Positions 45,319-55,157 of a stretch of DNA of 64,000 nucleotides are shown here, piece by piece. Position 1 is the stretch's first letter; each line of letters starts with the position of its first letter. The DNA is from Chondrosia reniformis. Taxonomy: Eukaryota; Porifera; Demospongiae; Chondrillida; Chondrillidae. A program made the position numbers and the translations under genes. The notes beneath the pieces are model-generated. The model searched no databases and was not told the DNA's origin. It saw only the letters and a list, made by a program, of their open reading frames with translations. The stretch covers positions 4,340,001 to 4,404,000 of the forward strand of contig OX359190.1 in NCBI GenBank assembly GCA_947172415.1, written 5' to 3'.

Positions 45319-47563
45319 TGTCCCTCTTCTGAATCAAATGATGAACTTGACAGTCTTCCTGGCACACCTGAAGAGACAGTAGTAAGTGTTAAAGCAGTAT
45401 AAAATTTTAATTTTAGATTAAAGAAGTGTCTCCCTCATTTTGTATGCTACATGTGTGTGTACGTTGTTTTGTGTGTTGTTTTGTGTGTGTGTACATGTGT
45501 GTGTACATGTGTGTGTGTACATGTGTGTGTACATGTGTGTGTGTACATGCACACATGCAGCAATAGTGTTTTGAGATCCTTTTCTCTATACTATTGCATA
45601 TTGTATAATGTTGGTATCTATATAAATATTGCATGCATCAATATATATTATTATGTATATAGAGCGAACCAAAGCGGATGAAACTGGACACCAAGGCTGT
45701 GGTCAATGGCTACAGGAGAGGGAATTTAAAGAGGAAACAAGAGCCTGCACTCCCAAACCTGTTCGAATTGCCTAGGAACTTTCAGCGTAAAATCCAAATT
45801 GGGATGAAAAGAACCTCAAGGGACGAGTCAGAGCCAAGTTCATCACGACCATGGCAGAGACAATTTACTAGTATAAGAGCTATCCAACAAGGGAGGAGTA
45901 TGAGCATGTGGCTCTACAAATTGTGAAGAAGTGGAATTTCCTGGAAATGCAAACTGGTCATGTAAGCTGCATGCATATCTTGTCAATGCATGATTAATAG
46001 AGTTCTTAATTTTTCCTTTATATACTGCAGGGGTACCTTGGAGAAGCCTTGAAGGAACGAATGGCATACCTGTGTAAGCCAGATGGCCAAAAAAGGGGAA
46101 AGGAGAAGAAAGACGGTGCAACTCAGGAGAAGCTCAGGACACCTATCCAACTACAGATGCCAGAAACGCCAGCTGTACTTCTGTCACTTTGTGCTGAAGA
46201 CAGAGCCTCACATGACTGCCATGTAAAGATTCTACAGTGGGAGTGCCGCAACATTCGCCCCAACCTGCAGGTGAATTGCATGTATATGCATGCTCCTATA
46301 AATGTGTCATTCCTCTAGAGTGTTTAATCATGCATCATGCATGTATGCATGCATGCTCTGTATATATTATGGTTTTTGTTTTGTTTTCATGCAGGTAACA
46401 AAGGATCTTATGAAAAGAATATACGTATTTAGGCGTCAGGACATACTTGATTGTTCCATTGGCATGGCAGATCTATTCTCAAACTATCCCCCACTTAAGG
46501 ATCCTGAGGAGGTAAGACAATATGCAAGTGCATGCACTCAGTGCAAGTTGTAATGTGCATAAACTTTTACATGTATATATATATAGACTGCTTAGACTTA
46601 ATTGAAAGCATGCATGCCTGCACTGTATAGCTATATTATTGTCCACCTATACGTGCACAGCTCATTCGTGAATTGGAACGGATAATGGACAAATCTGTGT
46701 CTAAGGTGATCAGGAAAATATGGGAAGACCTATGTCCCAGTATTATTGCATTGGTAAAATAGGAAGACAATCATTTCATTCAGGACTTACTGAATGATCT
46801 ACCCGAAGAGCTTCCTGATGGTGAGCTCTAAAATGTATCATACTGAACCATGTGCATGCATGCATGCATGCAATCATTGGTAATTCAATAAGTGCATGCA
46901 TGAATGCACGTACACATACAACCAATTGTTTTGACTTTGTTCTCTCTCCTATACATCAGATGGCCAGAGCGTACTTGCTCTCTGCTGCCTATACTACCTT
47001 CTGCCGGACACAAGGACAAAACCCAACCAAACATGGGTGATCACTATAATCGAGGTAAGCATCGTTTTTACCCGTATACCCATTATCTTCACAAAAAATT
47101 ACCAAATAATAGCACGATTACAACATTATACAGAATGATGTGTTCAGATCAGATTAACTAGCACAATCTATACATCTTTAATTTATATGGTATGCACTTG
47201 TGTTCTCACTTGTGTGACACGGTGTATTATGCATGTATATTTGCCATAATTTTGTTCTCTTCATAGCATGGTGATAGTGTAAAGGAGGCGGTTACAAAGC
47301 TGCCCACTGCCCAGCCATGCATTATTGTACGGGGATCTTTGGATGCAAACAAGAAAGCAGTTCTGATAGTGGAGAAACAAGTCATTGCAACCATATCAGC
47401 AAAGGAAATACCCCTGGTTCTGCTGTGTGTGTTTTACGTGTACAATATGCATTATACAGAAGGTTGTACAAATTTGTATACCTTCTTTGAAATCAATTTT
47501 TTCAAGCATAAAAAGCCGGCAAAGAAGACCAGACTCACAGCTCTTCTTGCCAATCTTTCGTAA
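45319..47563 (+). pseudogene. SAMD3-like multi-exon gene, C-terminal part, lightly broken
   Basis: Seven exons with GT-AG borders: 45319-45381, 45663-45961, 46031-46270, 46395-46511, 46661-46820, 46960-47054 and 47267-47563. Key segments are YPTREEYEHVALQIVKKWNF (exon 2), GYLGEALKERMAYLCKPDGQ (exon 3), IYVFRRQDILDCSIGMADLF (exon 4) and QPCIIVRGSLDANKKAVLIV with YNMHYTEGCTNLYTFFEINF (exon 7). This arrangement is familiar from uncharacterised animal proteins annotated as SAMD3-like; their role is unknown. Exon 2 changes frame near 45825 and has a TAG in IY-stop-YKSYP; exon 5 has a TAG after IIALVK. Splice sites are otherwise intact, which suggests recent loss or sequencing error. Upstream exons may be those at 1-315 and 32991. 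Confidence 0.65.
45440..45560. repeat. TG-rich microsatellite in an intron
   Basis: Alternating TGTGTG and TACATG units within the first visible intron of the SAMD3-like gene. Frames through it are artefacts. Confidence 0.9.
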
Positions 47564-47584
47564 ACACATCCACTTTTGAGACAT

Positions 47585-47850
47585 TCATAAATCATAATTC
47601 CCAGCTCATGATCCATAAAAAGTACAGAAACTAGAAGCATAAAAACATTTCTACCAAAAATAGTTAAGATGTAGGGATGGCGCAAAAAATACAGAAACAA
47701 GGAAGGGATGTTACACATTGAAGTTTTATACGTATAACCATGCATAAACTATACAAGCAAGAATGTTGCACCATATCTCCACATATGGCAGCATTTTGCA
47801 TGTTGTGCCTAGCACTAGAAACTGGTGTCTACTTCCCATGTACATAGGTG
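47585..47850. repeat. fold-back repeat fragment
   Basis: Shares CATAAAAAGTACAGAAACTAG, ATAGTTAAGATGTAGGGATGG and GGGATGTTACACA with the copies at 13455 and 54931. It lies just downstream of the SAMD3-like stop codon and would fall within its 3' UTR. Confidence 0.7.
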
Positions 47851-48502
47851 TACATGTAGCCTTGGTCCTTCCATTCTTATAGCTATATAGTGTAAACAAC
47901 TTTTACACATAACGTGTAACAAAAATCTTCTTTGCTCTACTCAGGAGAAATCGTGACTCCGCTAGTGGAACATGTCAACACTTTCGAAAATTTTCAATAA
48001 AAGCTGCTAACACTCTTTTTTAATTTATTCTATTTTTTCAATGTATAATTTTACATTAACTACCACCAGATACCTTAGAAAACACACTGTTTTAGCCCTT
48101 AAGAAACTATATAACGAAGCACGCAAGTAATTTTCCATACCAATCATATAGCATTGTACATAGATTCTGCACTTTGAGATGTATGTGTGTATGATAGTCA
48201 CATTGTTATACACTTCATCCTATACGATGTACCATCTACCAGGGCATGCTGTACAAGAAAAGGGGTAAATTCAGAGAGAGATTAGTTCCAAAGTCATTTT
48301 AACAACAATAGATTTCAAGTGGTTGCACTTTAAGTCAAATTAATTGAAATTTTGAAGCAGTATGTTAAAAAAATATTTTAACGGTTCATAGCAGATTGTG
48401 TTTAGGTCAAATATTATTATTATAAGCATAGCTTTAGACAAATTAGTAAACTGGCAATTCACAAGGAATCCTGTGTTTATTCATTTATATATATATCTAT
48501 AG
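47851..48502. other. no gene; possible 3' UTR end
   Basis: AT-rich. An AATAAA at about 47995 could be the polyadenylation signal of the SAMD3-like gene after the fold-back insertion. Nothing else is recognised before the exon at 48503. Confidence 0.4.
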
Positions 48503-48797
48503 CCCTCCTCTAAGAAGTTAAAAGCCTCACAAAAATATAATTGCCCACATTGTCAAAAGCTGGTGTCATGGAAGATCTACAGTGATCATCGAAGATTATA
48601 TTATAATCCGGCTACCAAGCAATGGATACCACAGTATCAGATAAATCATAGCATCTTGAATAAGTCCTCAGAAGATAGACCTGAAGCTGCTTCTAAAGAG
48701 CCGTTGTATGAATCAGAGTCCCCTCCTCCAAGTCCTATTGATTCTCTGACTCTTATTGAACCAACAAATAATGATATAGATGAACCCCCAGATGAAG
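48503..48797 (+). CDS. zinc-finger exon, likely N-terminal part of a Tnp2/CACTA-type gene
   Basis: The exon is bounded by a CTATAG acceptor and a GGTAAG donor (phase 1). It encodes YNCPHCQKLVSWKIYSDHRR, then LYYNPATKQW, and an acidic, proline-rich tail (ESESPPPSPIDSLTLIEP). A C-x2-C ... H pattern of this kind begins the N-terminus of Tnp2-type transposase proteins in cnidarians and sponges, from memory. No stop interrupts it. The next exon is not visible: a TIR element starts 245 bases downstream. It may belong with the transposase at 56119-58359 or be a separate copy. Confidence 0.5.
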
Positions 48798-49279
48798 GTA
48801 AGAGTATAAATGCATTACTGTGTCTTTGTTTTAGACAATAAATAATTAACTTTATCTCCATTATTGGTCATGTTACGTTATAAGTAACATTAAGGTTAAC
48901 AATTGACATGAACTATTTTGATTTTGGCAATTATACATATACAGTCAATAGAATTATGAATTGGAAGAGAATTGGCTTTGCTTTTTATTGTATCACTATC
49001 AGATAAAACATGCTTAAAAACTTCTTATAATATAAGTATTTAAAGGTCCTATAACATGAAACTTTTTTTGGCCTAAATCGTTGGTATATCATTAGTTATA
49101 ACTTGCTGTATAATTGTTTTTGAAACATTCGCCGTCTCTTTAGAGATAGAAGGCCAAGAAGTTGCCAAAATCAACCATTTTTCGATTAAAACGCCTACAC
49201 TATCCTGTTTTATAATGGCGATTTAGTGACGTCACAATGGGAACGGACGTTTCCTTCAGTACCGTAATTTGCATAGAAA

Positions 49280-49835
49280 ATGAGCCGTGAATCGAGTGTT
49301 GTTTTGAATAGGGATGACTGTTGGACCGATTCAGAAGACAACAACGATCTTGACGGGTACATCGAAGAAGAAAAACCAGAAAGTACCACGAAAAGGATGG
49401 GAATAGAACCGTATCAGTTCGAGCCGCTGACACGAATTAGTGAGGAAACGTCAGTTGACAGCTCACCAGAGAGCGAAGAGGAGCCTACATGGGGACTAAA
49501 TAATACTCAATTGTATTTATTATTCATATATATAACGATTTATGATGGATTTAAGCTGGAAAATAGCCTCTACAGTATGATTATTATTTCCTGCTACTTT
49601 ATTGCTCGAAAATCGCTAATATTACGTAGCAATAAGCCTCTGCAATGTTAATATTTTGAAGTTGCTAAATTTATCTAGGTGCACTTGTGGAAATTGCAAA
49701 ACCATGCCAACTGTAAGAGAAAGCTTGTGTTGCCACTGCTACTTACTGCTAGTTACTGAACACATAATGTTGACATTCACACCTACATACATACAAGGCA
49801 CACAACAGCTGAAATTAATATCAATAATTATATAA
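49280..49835 (+). CDS. P2X7-C-like zinc-cysteine domain protein, two exons
   Basis: Exon 1 (49280-49512) encodes MSRESSVVLNRDDCWTDSED, an acidic stretch and RMGIEPYQFEP. A GTATTT donor and TATCTAG acceptor remove 49513-49678. Exon 2 (from 49679) reads CTCGNCKTMPTVRESLCCHC. The xYQFEP segment followed by W/LC-x-CGNC-x-MPT...CC is the signature of the cysteine-rich C-terminal domain of P2X7 receptors, which also occurs alone in invertebrate and transposon-linked proteins. No membrane channel part is present. After the CC pair the frame runs a further 30 codons to 49835, overlapping nothing recognisable. The end of the domain (usually C-C-R/H-E) is altered, so it may be truncated. It probably binds zinc and perhaps DNA or nucleotide. 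Confidence 0.65.
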
Positions 49836-49851
49836 CCATTGAGGCTCTTAC

Positions 49852-50495
49852 CTTGATCTTTAACTATCTTCACTCTTGGCAGCAGGTCTGACTCACTGAC
49901 CTGGCATGCTACAGATGTGCTGGTGCACATGCTAATCTCTGGCACAGCAGTATCAATATAGCTAGTAACCTGCTCAAAGCTAGTCTCCATTTCTTCTTGA
50001 AGCTGTGGTATTTCCTCAAGAATCTAATGTATAGTATATTAATTCCTTATATGAAGTTATATATAATTGCTGCCACATAAAGATATATATCTATATAAAT
50101 GATCGCACCTATGCCCTGTGTCTCTTGGCTACAGCAGGCTGGCTAACTTCCTCTCGAATAAAATGAATTTATGCTTTAGCCCAATCCATTGATCCAGTTG
50201 TGGAATTGCTTGCTCTTGGAAAAAGTGTTGGCAATGCTTTAGACTTAAGTCTCTGCTTCTTGCTATAGGGCAATGCCATCTCTTCTGTTAACAAGGAAGA
50301 AGCCTCATAGCAGTCTTTAGTGAACTGTAGACTGCAAAGCACAGAGTGCTCAGTAGGCCCAGGCCATCCACCGCGGTATCTTGCAACTTCCTTTGTCCAC
50401 TGTGCTCTTAAAGCAGGATCCTTAGGGAATGTGTGAAGGCTATATTCACCCTCAGTGGTATTTGAACAACCTCTGGCCACGCAACGTTTAGGCAT
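49852..50495 (-). CDS. THAP zinc-finger protein
   Basis: Starting at 50495 on the minus strand: MPKRCVARGCSNTTEGEYSL, HTFPKDPALRAQWTKEVARY, then VLCSLQF and ALPTLFPR. This is a THAP DNA-binding domain (C2CH, with the AVPTLF-like box). The final zinc histidine, expected in C-x2-H-F, appears as glutamine (CSLQF), so zinc binding may be impaired. A stop follows DWAKA at about 50169. A second exon with good borders (50023-49852, GTAAGA donor) encodes ILEEIPQLQEEMETSFEQVT, a likely coiled coil. THAP domains recognise transposon ends in several DNA transposons, which fits its place inside a TIR element. Confidence 0.75.
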
Positions 50496-50778
50496 CGCCC
50501 TTAAGCAAGCTAAATTCGACCATAAATCGTTTTACAGGGCAATAATACTAATTAAGGCGATTTTCGTATTATAATTGTATTATTTACCGTACGAAGGGTT
50601 CCCGTTGTAACGTCATAACGCATCATCCACAAAAATGGCCGATTTTACAAAAGTCGGCGCCTAAAATGGAGACTTTTTGACTGTTTGCGATCGATTTGGA
50701 CAAATTTCGCAATCATAGTCGTTCTAAACTTTATGTTCCTCATCGATTTAGGCAAAAAAAATCATATCATAGGACCTT

Positions 50779-51035
50779 TAATAAGGACATTTTAACCTTA
50801 AATGTTACTTAAAATTGCACTTGCAAGGACCTCCTTATGTCAAAAATATCCTTTTTTTTATGTCCTTATATTCCTATTTATAACGACCTCCTTGTTTCAG
50901 TATACCCTTATTTTGGAACCTTCTAAAGTATAAGGACCTCCTTATTCATTAATTCTGTTACATCCTTATATTTTTACATCCTTATTTTGCCACACCCTTA
51001 AATCCTACTCATAATATAGTTGATTTTTTCTTTTT
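50779..51035. other. no gene; short ACCTCCTTAT-rich stretch
   Basis: Several loose repeats of CC(T)CCTTAT/ACATCCTTAT spaced 15-40 bases apart. They look like a decayed tandem array. Nothing coding. Confidence 0.5.
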
Positions 51036-51444
51036 AGGGGCTGCCACAGGCAGCCCCTTATATTGTTTTCATTTGCCGATTACGTTGTACGGCTTCATGT
51101 TACGGAAAGATATATATATATATATATATCTATATATATAATACGGGTTCATACGCAACTATTATAACACTTATTTTATACGTCGATATATGTATAATAC
51201 GAATTCATACGCAACTATTGTTACACTTAATTTATACGTTAATACATCGTTTTGCAAATGGCGGCGTTCAGGAAGCTTTAGTTAAGGAAGCTTTTCCATC
51301 GTTATTTATAAAGTTCAGGACACTTAAGCATCCTCAATCGTTAGTATTACGAATATATATACTAAATCCCAACGATGCGGCCAAGTAGTTCGAGTTAATT
51401 CGGGGGGGGGTAGCCCCACGAGTTTTTAAACTCCAACTACTTGT
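51036..51444 (-). repeat. hairpin-ended repeat, copy C (most complete)
   Basis: Begins with the palindrome AGGGGCTGCCACAGGCAGCCCCT (51036-51058) and ends with the CAAGTAGTTCGAG ... CTCCAACTACTTG stem at about 51383-51443. The interior carries the two GTTGCG-TATGAA units, GGCGGCGTTCAGGAAGC and GGACACTTAAGCATCC blocks, in the same order as copies A, B and D. Confidence 0.85.
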
Positions 51445-51658
51445 TTAATTTGTTCTATTTTACGTTCGAAACATGGTATTGCTAAACAAATTATATAAAA
51501 TTGAAGCGCTATTCTTTCTTAATATTTTGGCTACAAGAGTGTCATGATTGCAGGCTTAAAGGAGAAGGTAAGCGGCCTTAAGTGATAGGTTCCAAATCGC
51601 CAAAAATGTTTTATCAGACAGTGGAAAATACGAGTATATCTATGATGATAATGTATCT

Positions 51659-51703
51659 TCGAGTTAATTCAGCCCCACGAGTTTTTAAACTCGAAATACT
51701 TGT
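51659..51703 (-). repeat. hairpin-ended repeat, terminal remnant
   Basis: CTTCGAGTTAATTCAGCCCCACGAGTTTTTAAACTCGAAATACTTG-like sequence: only the stem-loop end survives, 215 bases beyond copy C. The longest exact piece is ACGAGTTTTTAAACTCGAA. Confidence 0.7.
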
Positions 51704-51767
51704 TTTCTTCTTTTTCTCTGGTGTTCAAAATTTGTTCAATATAGTAACATTCTGGCATGAATACATA

Positions 51768-51844
<77 letters not shown>

Positions 51845-52010
51845 GTGATAATAGTGATAATAGTGATAATAGTGATAATAGTGATAATAGTGATAATAGT
51901 GATAATAGTGATAATAGTGATAATAGTGATAATAGTGATAATAGTGATAATAGTGATAATAGTGATAATAGTAATAATAATAATAATAATCACAAGGGAG
52001 TAATAAAAAA
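51768..52010. repeat. TAA microsatellite passing into a 9-bp TAGTGATAA array
   Basis: About 25 TAA units are followed by roughly 15 copies of TAGTGATAA (51840-51975), then more TAA-like units. Tyr/His- or Ile/Thr-rich frames across it are artefacts. Confidence 0.95.
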
Positions 52011-52035
52011 GTAAAAATAATAATAGTAAAATAGT

Positions 52036-52367
52036 AAAAAATGGCATCAAGATTCCCGCCGCGATGTTGCCCTTGTATGAAGAACAGTTGTTGTATCAGA
52101 TGGCAATGTGTAAAGAATGGTGGAAGATGTGTTGATTGTCGGCCGTCTTTGACGATTCCTGGCAGATGCGTCAATTTCACCAATTCACCAATTGCGTGCG
52201 CCTCTGATCCAAACCATTGCAGTACTCACTTAGCCCACAGTGCAAGCCCGGGGGACCCGGTTTCCCCCTCTCAGACCAGGTCTATTGATGCTCACGACGA
52301 CGACATCCTTCAATTAAAGCGCATCTTCGGGTATACTGCATTGCCTAGAGGTCATCGGAAGAGTTAA
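52036..52367 (+). pseudogene. LINE 5' fragment: cysteine-rich N-terminal protein
   Basis: An open 108-codon frame: MASRFPPRCCPCMKNSCCIR, then WQCVKNGGRCVDCRPSLTIP and GRCVNF, followed by a polar tail ending LPRGHRKS. The C-x-C...C-x4-C-x2-C layout resembles the N-terminal cysteine cluster of the LINE at 38079-41215 (CACVKLNRKCFSCLPSRR). No RT follows. It is probably a 5' piece whose remainder was lost or never inserted, or a small standalone protein derived from it. Confidence 0.55.
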
Positions 52368-52893
52368 AGTAACGCAACTTGCCGATTTTCGGGGCGTTTT
52401 AGAGCCGCGTTCTTCTATTCCAACTCAAAAAATTACCGGGACAACAATATATATATATATCTGCATGATGAAGGTTATGTTTTTGTGAATGTAATTACTT
52501 CATATATTAGTTACCTTAAGTTGGTTTAGCATGGTGACACCATTGATGGACATAGGAAGCTGTGTCTTACTGCAAGATGCTGAGTGTTTTAAAGATATCA
52601 GGGAAACCTCAGAAAATTTTCCAAGGGTATCTACAGAAGGTATGTAACAATAATTATCATTACATCATATAGAGCTGATATATAAACATGCATATGCCCT
52701 TACCATTGTCCAATGAACACAGGTATATGCCAATAGCTACAATCACTCCATCATTAAAGACATGTACCTTAGTACTGTAAAAATATATAAACACAAATAT
52801 AATATATTATGTTATAAATTAAAGTGTTCACACAAATTCAGTGGAATATTAAAACTAACAATAATATGTACATACATGTGGATGTATACTCAC
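52368..52893. other. no gene; one possible small exon
   Basis: At about 52531-52637 a frame (MVTPLMDIGSCVLLQDAECF) ends at an AAG|GTATGT-type donor; no acceptor or partner exon is evident. The remainder is AT-rich. Confidence 0.35.
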
Positions 52894-53962
52894 CCTGAAA
52901 GTAGATCATCATTTCTGACCATGATTTCTGGATCTACTTGCAATTGTTGATCAGTTGCAATAGCAATTGAGGCATCCTCCGAAGGCTCTCCCTCAATTTT
53001 CTTAAGTCGCTTTGATTTGCATCTTACCAAATACCTTCTGTTTTGCAGTGCATCGATGATTCTTTTGTGAACCTCAACTTGGTGGTTACATAGTTGAGGT
53101 AGAGTCAGAAGTATCTAGAGATATATATTGTATAATACAGAATTCACAAATCTATTGAAGTAGATGTAACACAAACTTGGTCCATAATTTCTTTCCACTT
53201 GGTTGTAGGAATATTCTTGGCCTCTGGTGGAATCTGCATACTCCTGCATTTTTGCAAGCTTCTCTTAGCAAGTACTATAATATATATATCAATAGCAACA
53301 CATTAACTGTAGGTATTCTAGGCATCTTCTAGACCACAGAATCACTTTTACAATGCTATATATTATTATTATGCGGCCTATTTATTTTCCTTTTACAATA
53401 CTATATTCTGTAGCCTATGGATTTTTATTTCTTTTTTCCTAAAACTTGATAATTATTAACTTTTTAAACTAAACTTCTTGTGATTAGATATATATGTAGT
53501 TTTTCTTTTTTTTATAAAACTGTATGTGTAACTAATGTACTAGTTTTTGCCTTTTTAAAGTTACAACCTTTAAACGTACATTGAAGTAAGACTTGGCTTG
53601 ATTATTTCCAGAGTTTTTCCTCTTTTCCATTAGTTCAATGGCTGTATATTTCCTGTGGCTATTATTACCAGGCAATTTTGATTGCATGACTTCTGGCTCC
53701 AGAAACTTTTGTGACATTAAAAAGTCATAATCATAACAATATATTTTATTATACGTACATTACCTAATAAATACATTTATGTATATAGCTAGGTCTTTAC
53801 ATTGTATATAAAAATATTTGTCGCTTATTAATTATATCTATATAATTATGAAGGCAAAAGTTTCAATTTGCATATTATGTACATATATAGATAGCTACTC
53901 ACTCCTGCATGATCAGTAGTGTTTGATTGTAGTTGAGTGCAGCCTTGCAACTTTGATCTTTC
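52894..53962 (-). CDS. unknown multi-exon gene, partial
   Basis: Four minus-strand exons with GT-AG-like borders: 53962-53903 (RSKLQGCTQLQSNTTDHAG), about 53715-53581 (EVMQSKLPGNNSHRKYTAIE, then LMEKRKNSGNNQAKSYFN), 53274-53177 (AKRSLQKCRSMQIPPEAKNI, then PTTKWKEIMDQ) and 53114-52894 (ILLTLPQLCNHQVEVHKRII, then DALQNRRYLVRCKSKRLKKI). Phases fit for the last pair; phases between the second and third exons are uncertain. The composition is basic and helical, and the last exon ends in an acidic tail with a GTGAGT donor, so the gene continues leftward. No family is recognised. It could be a host gene or the accessory gene of a nearby transposon. Confidence 0.5.
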
Positions 53963-54620
53963 CTTAACATAATATGAAGTCATTCATATAGTACATTCGG
54001 TAAAATCTTAAATAAAAGCTATTCAGAATTTTTTTCGTACAAAAAACAGCTGAAAAGGCTCAATTCTCAATTGTAGGAAAATTTAACACCTATTAAACAC
54101 TTAGAGAATTTCGATTCAAAGTTACGCGTAGTTTAAAGGAAGATTTTATCACAGTTGTTGGGATGTTGTGGGTGAAGTTACGAGGTTTTCAGGAAAACGT
54201 CCGCGAAGATTTTGACAATAACATAACATCGATGTTATTGTTAATACGTTTTTTACAAACTTCGAACTTTGAATGGAAAGATAATTTCCGTGCCTACCGT
54301 ACATACTATACGTAAATGTATGAAATGAAACAATGGATTTGGTCAAACAGCCATAGATAAACAGCTATAACTTTGGTAGGGTAACAACTGTTTTTGTTTA
54401 CGACTTATATATATTATACAAAATAGTTATACGTATGCAGTTAAATAAAAAATATTTATGTTAAGGAATATTACGTCTCGTATACTTTTTGTAAATCAGT
54501 AGTCTCTATATATAATATTAATCTCTTACAGGTTTAACAAAACGCTCATGTTTGTACACGCTATACCGATATACATAATGTTAAGGGAATATGTGTCTAC
54601 ATAACATTATTTAAATTTAA
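53963..54620. other. no gene recognised
   Basis: AT-rich. It could contain the promoter and first exon of the minus-strand gene at 52894-53962, but no start codon context stands out. Confidence 0.4.
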
Positions 54621-54930
54621 ACAAGTAGTTTGAGTTTAAAAACTCGTTGGGAGGCAGAATTAACTCGAACTACTTGGCCGCATCGTTGGGATTTAATATA
54701 TATATTCGTAATACTAACGATTAAGGACGCTTAAGTGTCCTGAACTTTATAAATAACGATGTAAAAGCTTTGTTAACTAAAGCTTCCTGAACGCCGCCAT
54801 TTGCATAAACGATGTATTAACGTATAAATTAAGTGTTACAATAGTTGCGTATGAACTCGTATTATACATATATCGACGTATAAAATAAGTGTTGTAATAG
54901 TTGCGTATGAACCCGTATTATATAAAATAT

Positions 54931-55157
54931 TAAAAATTTTCTACAAAAATAGTGAAGATGTAGGTATGGCATAAAAAGTAGAGAAACAAGAAAGGGATGT
55001 TACACAGTGAAGCATTAGCTATATACGCATGAATCATACAACACCCTTGCTTGTAGGATTCATGTATAGCTAACGCTTCACTGTGTAACATCCCTTTCTT
55101 GTTTCTCTACTTTTTATGCCATCCCTACATCTTCACTATTTTTGTAGAAAATTTTTA
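54931..55157. repeat. near-perfect fold-back palindrome (about 108-base arms)
   Basis: Left arm: TTTTCTACAAAAATAGTGAA, then GGGATGTTACACAGTGAAGC. The right arm is its reverse complement ending at about 55157, with a loop of about 5-10 bases near 55043. The very high arm identity indicates a young insertion or gene conversion. Related half copies lie at 13508, 33285 and 47600. Confidence 0.85.

Larger units (their letters stand above)
49043..50778. mobile_element. TIR element carrying P2X7-C-like and THAP genes
   Basis: The ends AAGGTCCTATAACATGAAAC (49043) and the reverse complement of AATCATATCATAGGACCTT (ending 50778) pair over about 38 bases and both include the GCCTAAATCG block. Each side is bordered by TA. 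The element holds two genes converging on each other: P2X7-C-like on plus (49280-49835) and THAP on minus (50495-49852). No DDE transposase is present, so it is non-autonomous or internally deleted. Combined THAP and cysteine-domain proteins are known from PIF/Harbinger- or ISL2EU-type elements, but I have not verified this family. Confidence 0.7.

Noticed and set aside
45413-45681. Frames on both strands around 45413-45681
   Set aside because: They run through a TG microsatellite inside an intron with clear GT-AG borders.
51840-51975. Regularly spaced array resembling a CRISPR
   Set aside because: Pure 9-bp tandem repeat with no spacers, in a eukaryotic window.
51725-52183. Long minus-strand Tyr/His-rich and Ile/Thr-rich frames
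   Set aside because: They translate the TAA and TAGTGATAA microsatellite and have no independent coding signal.
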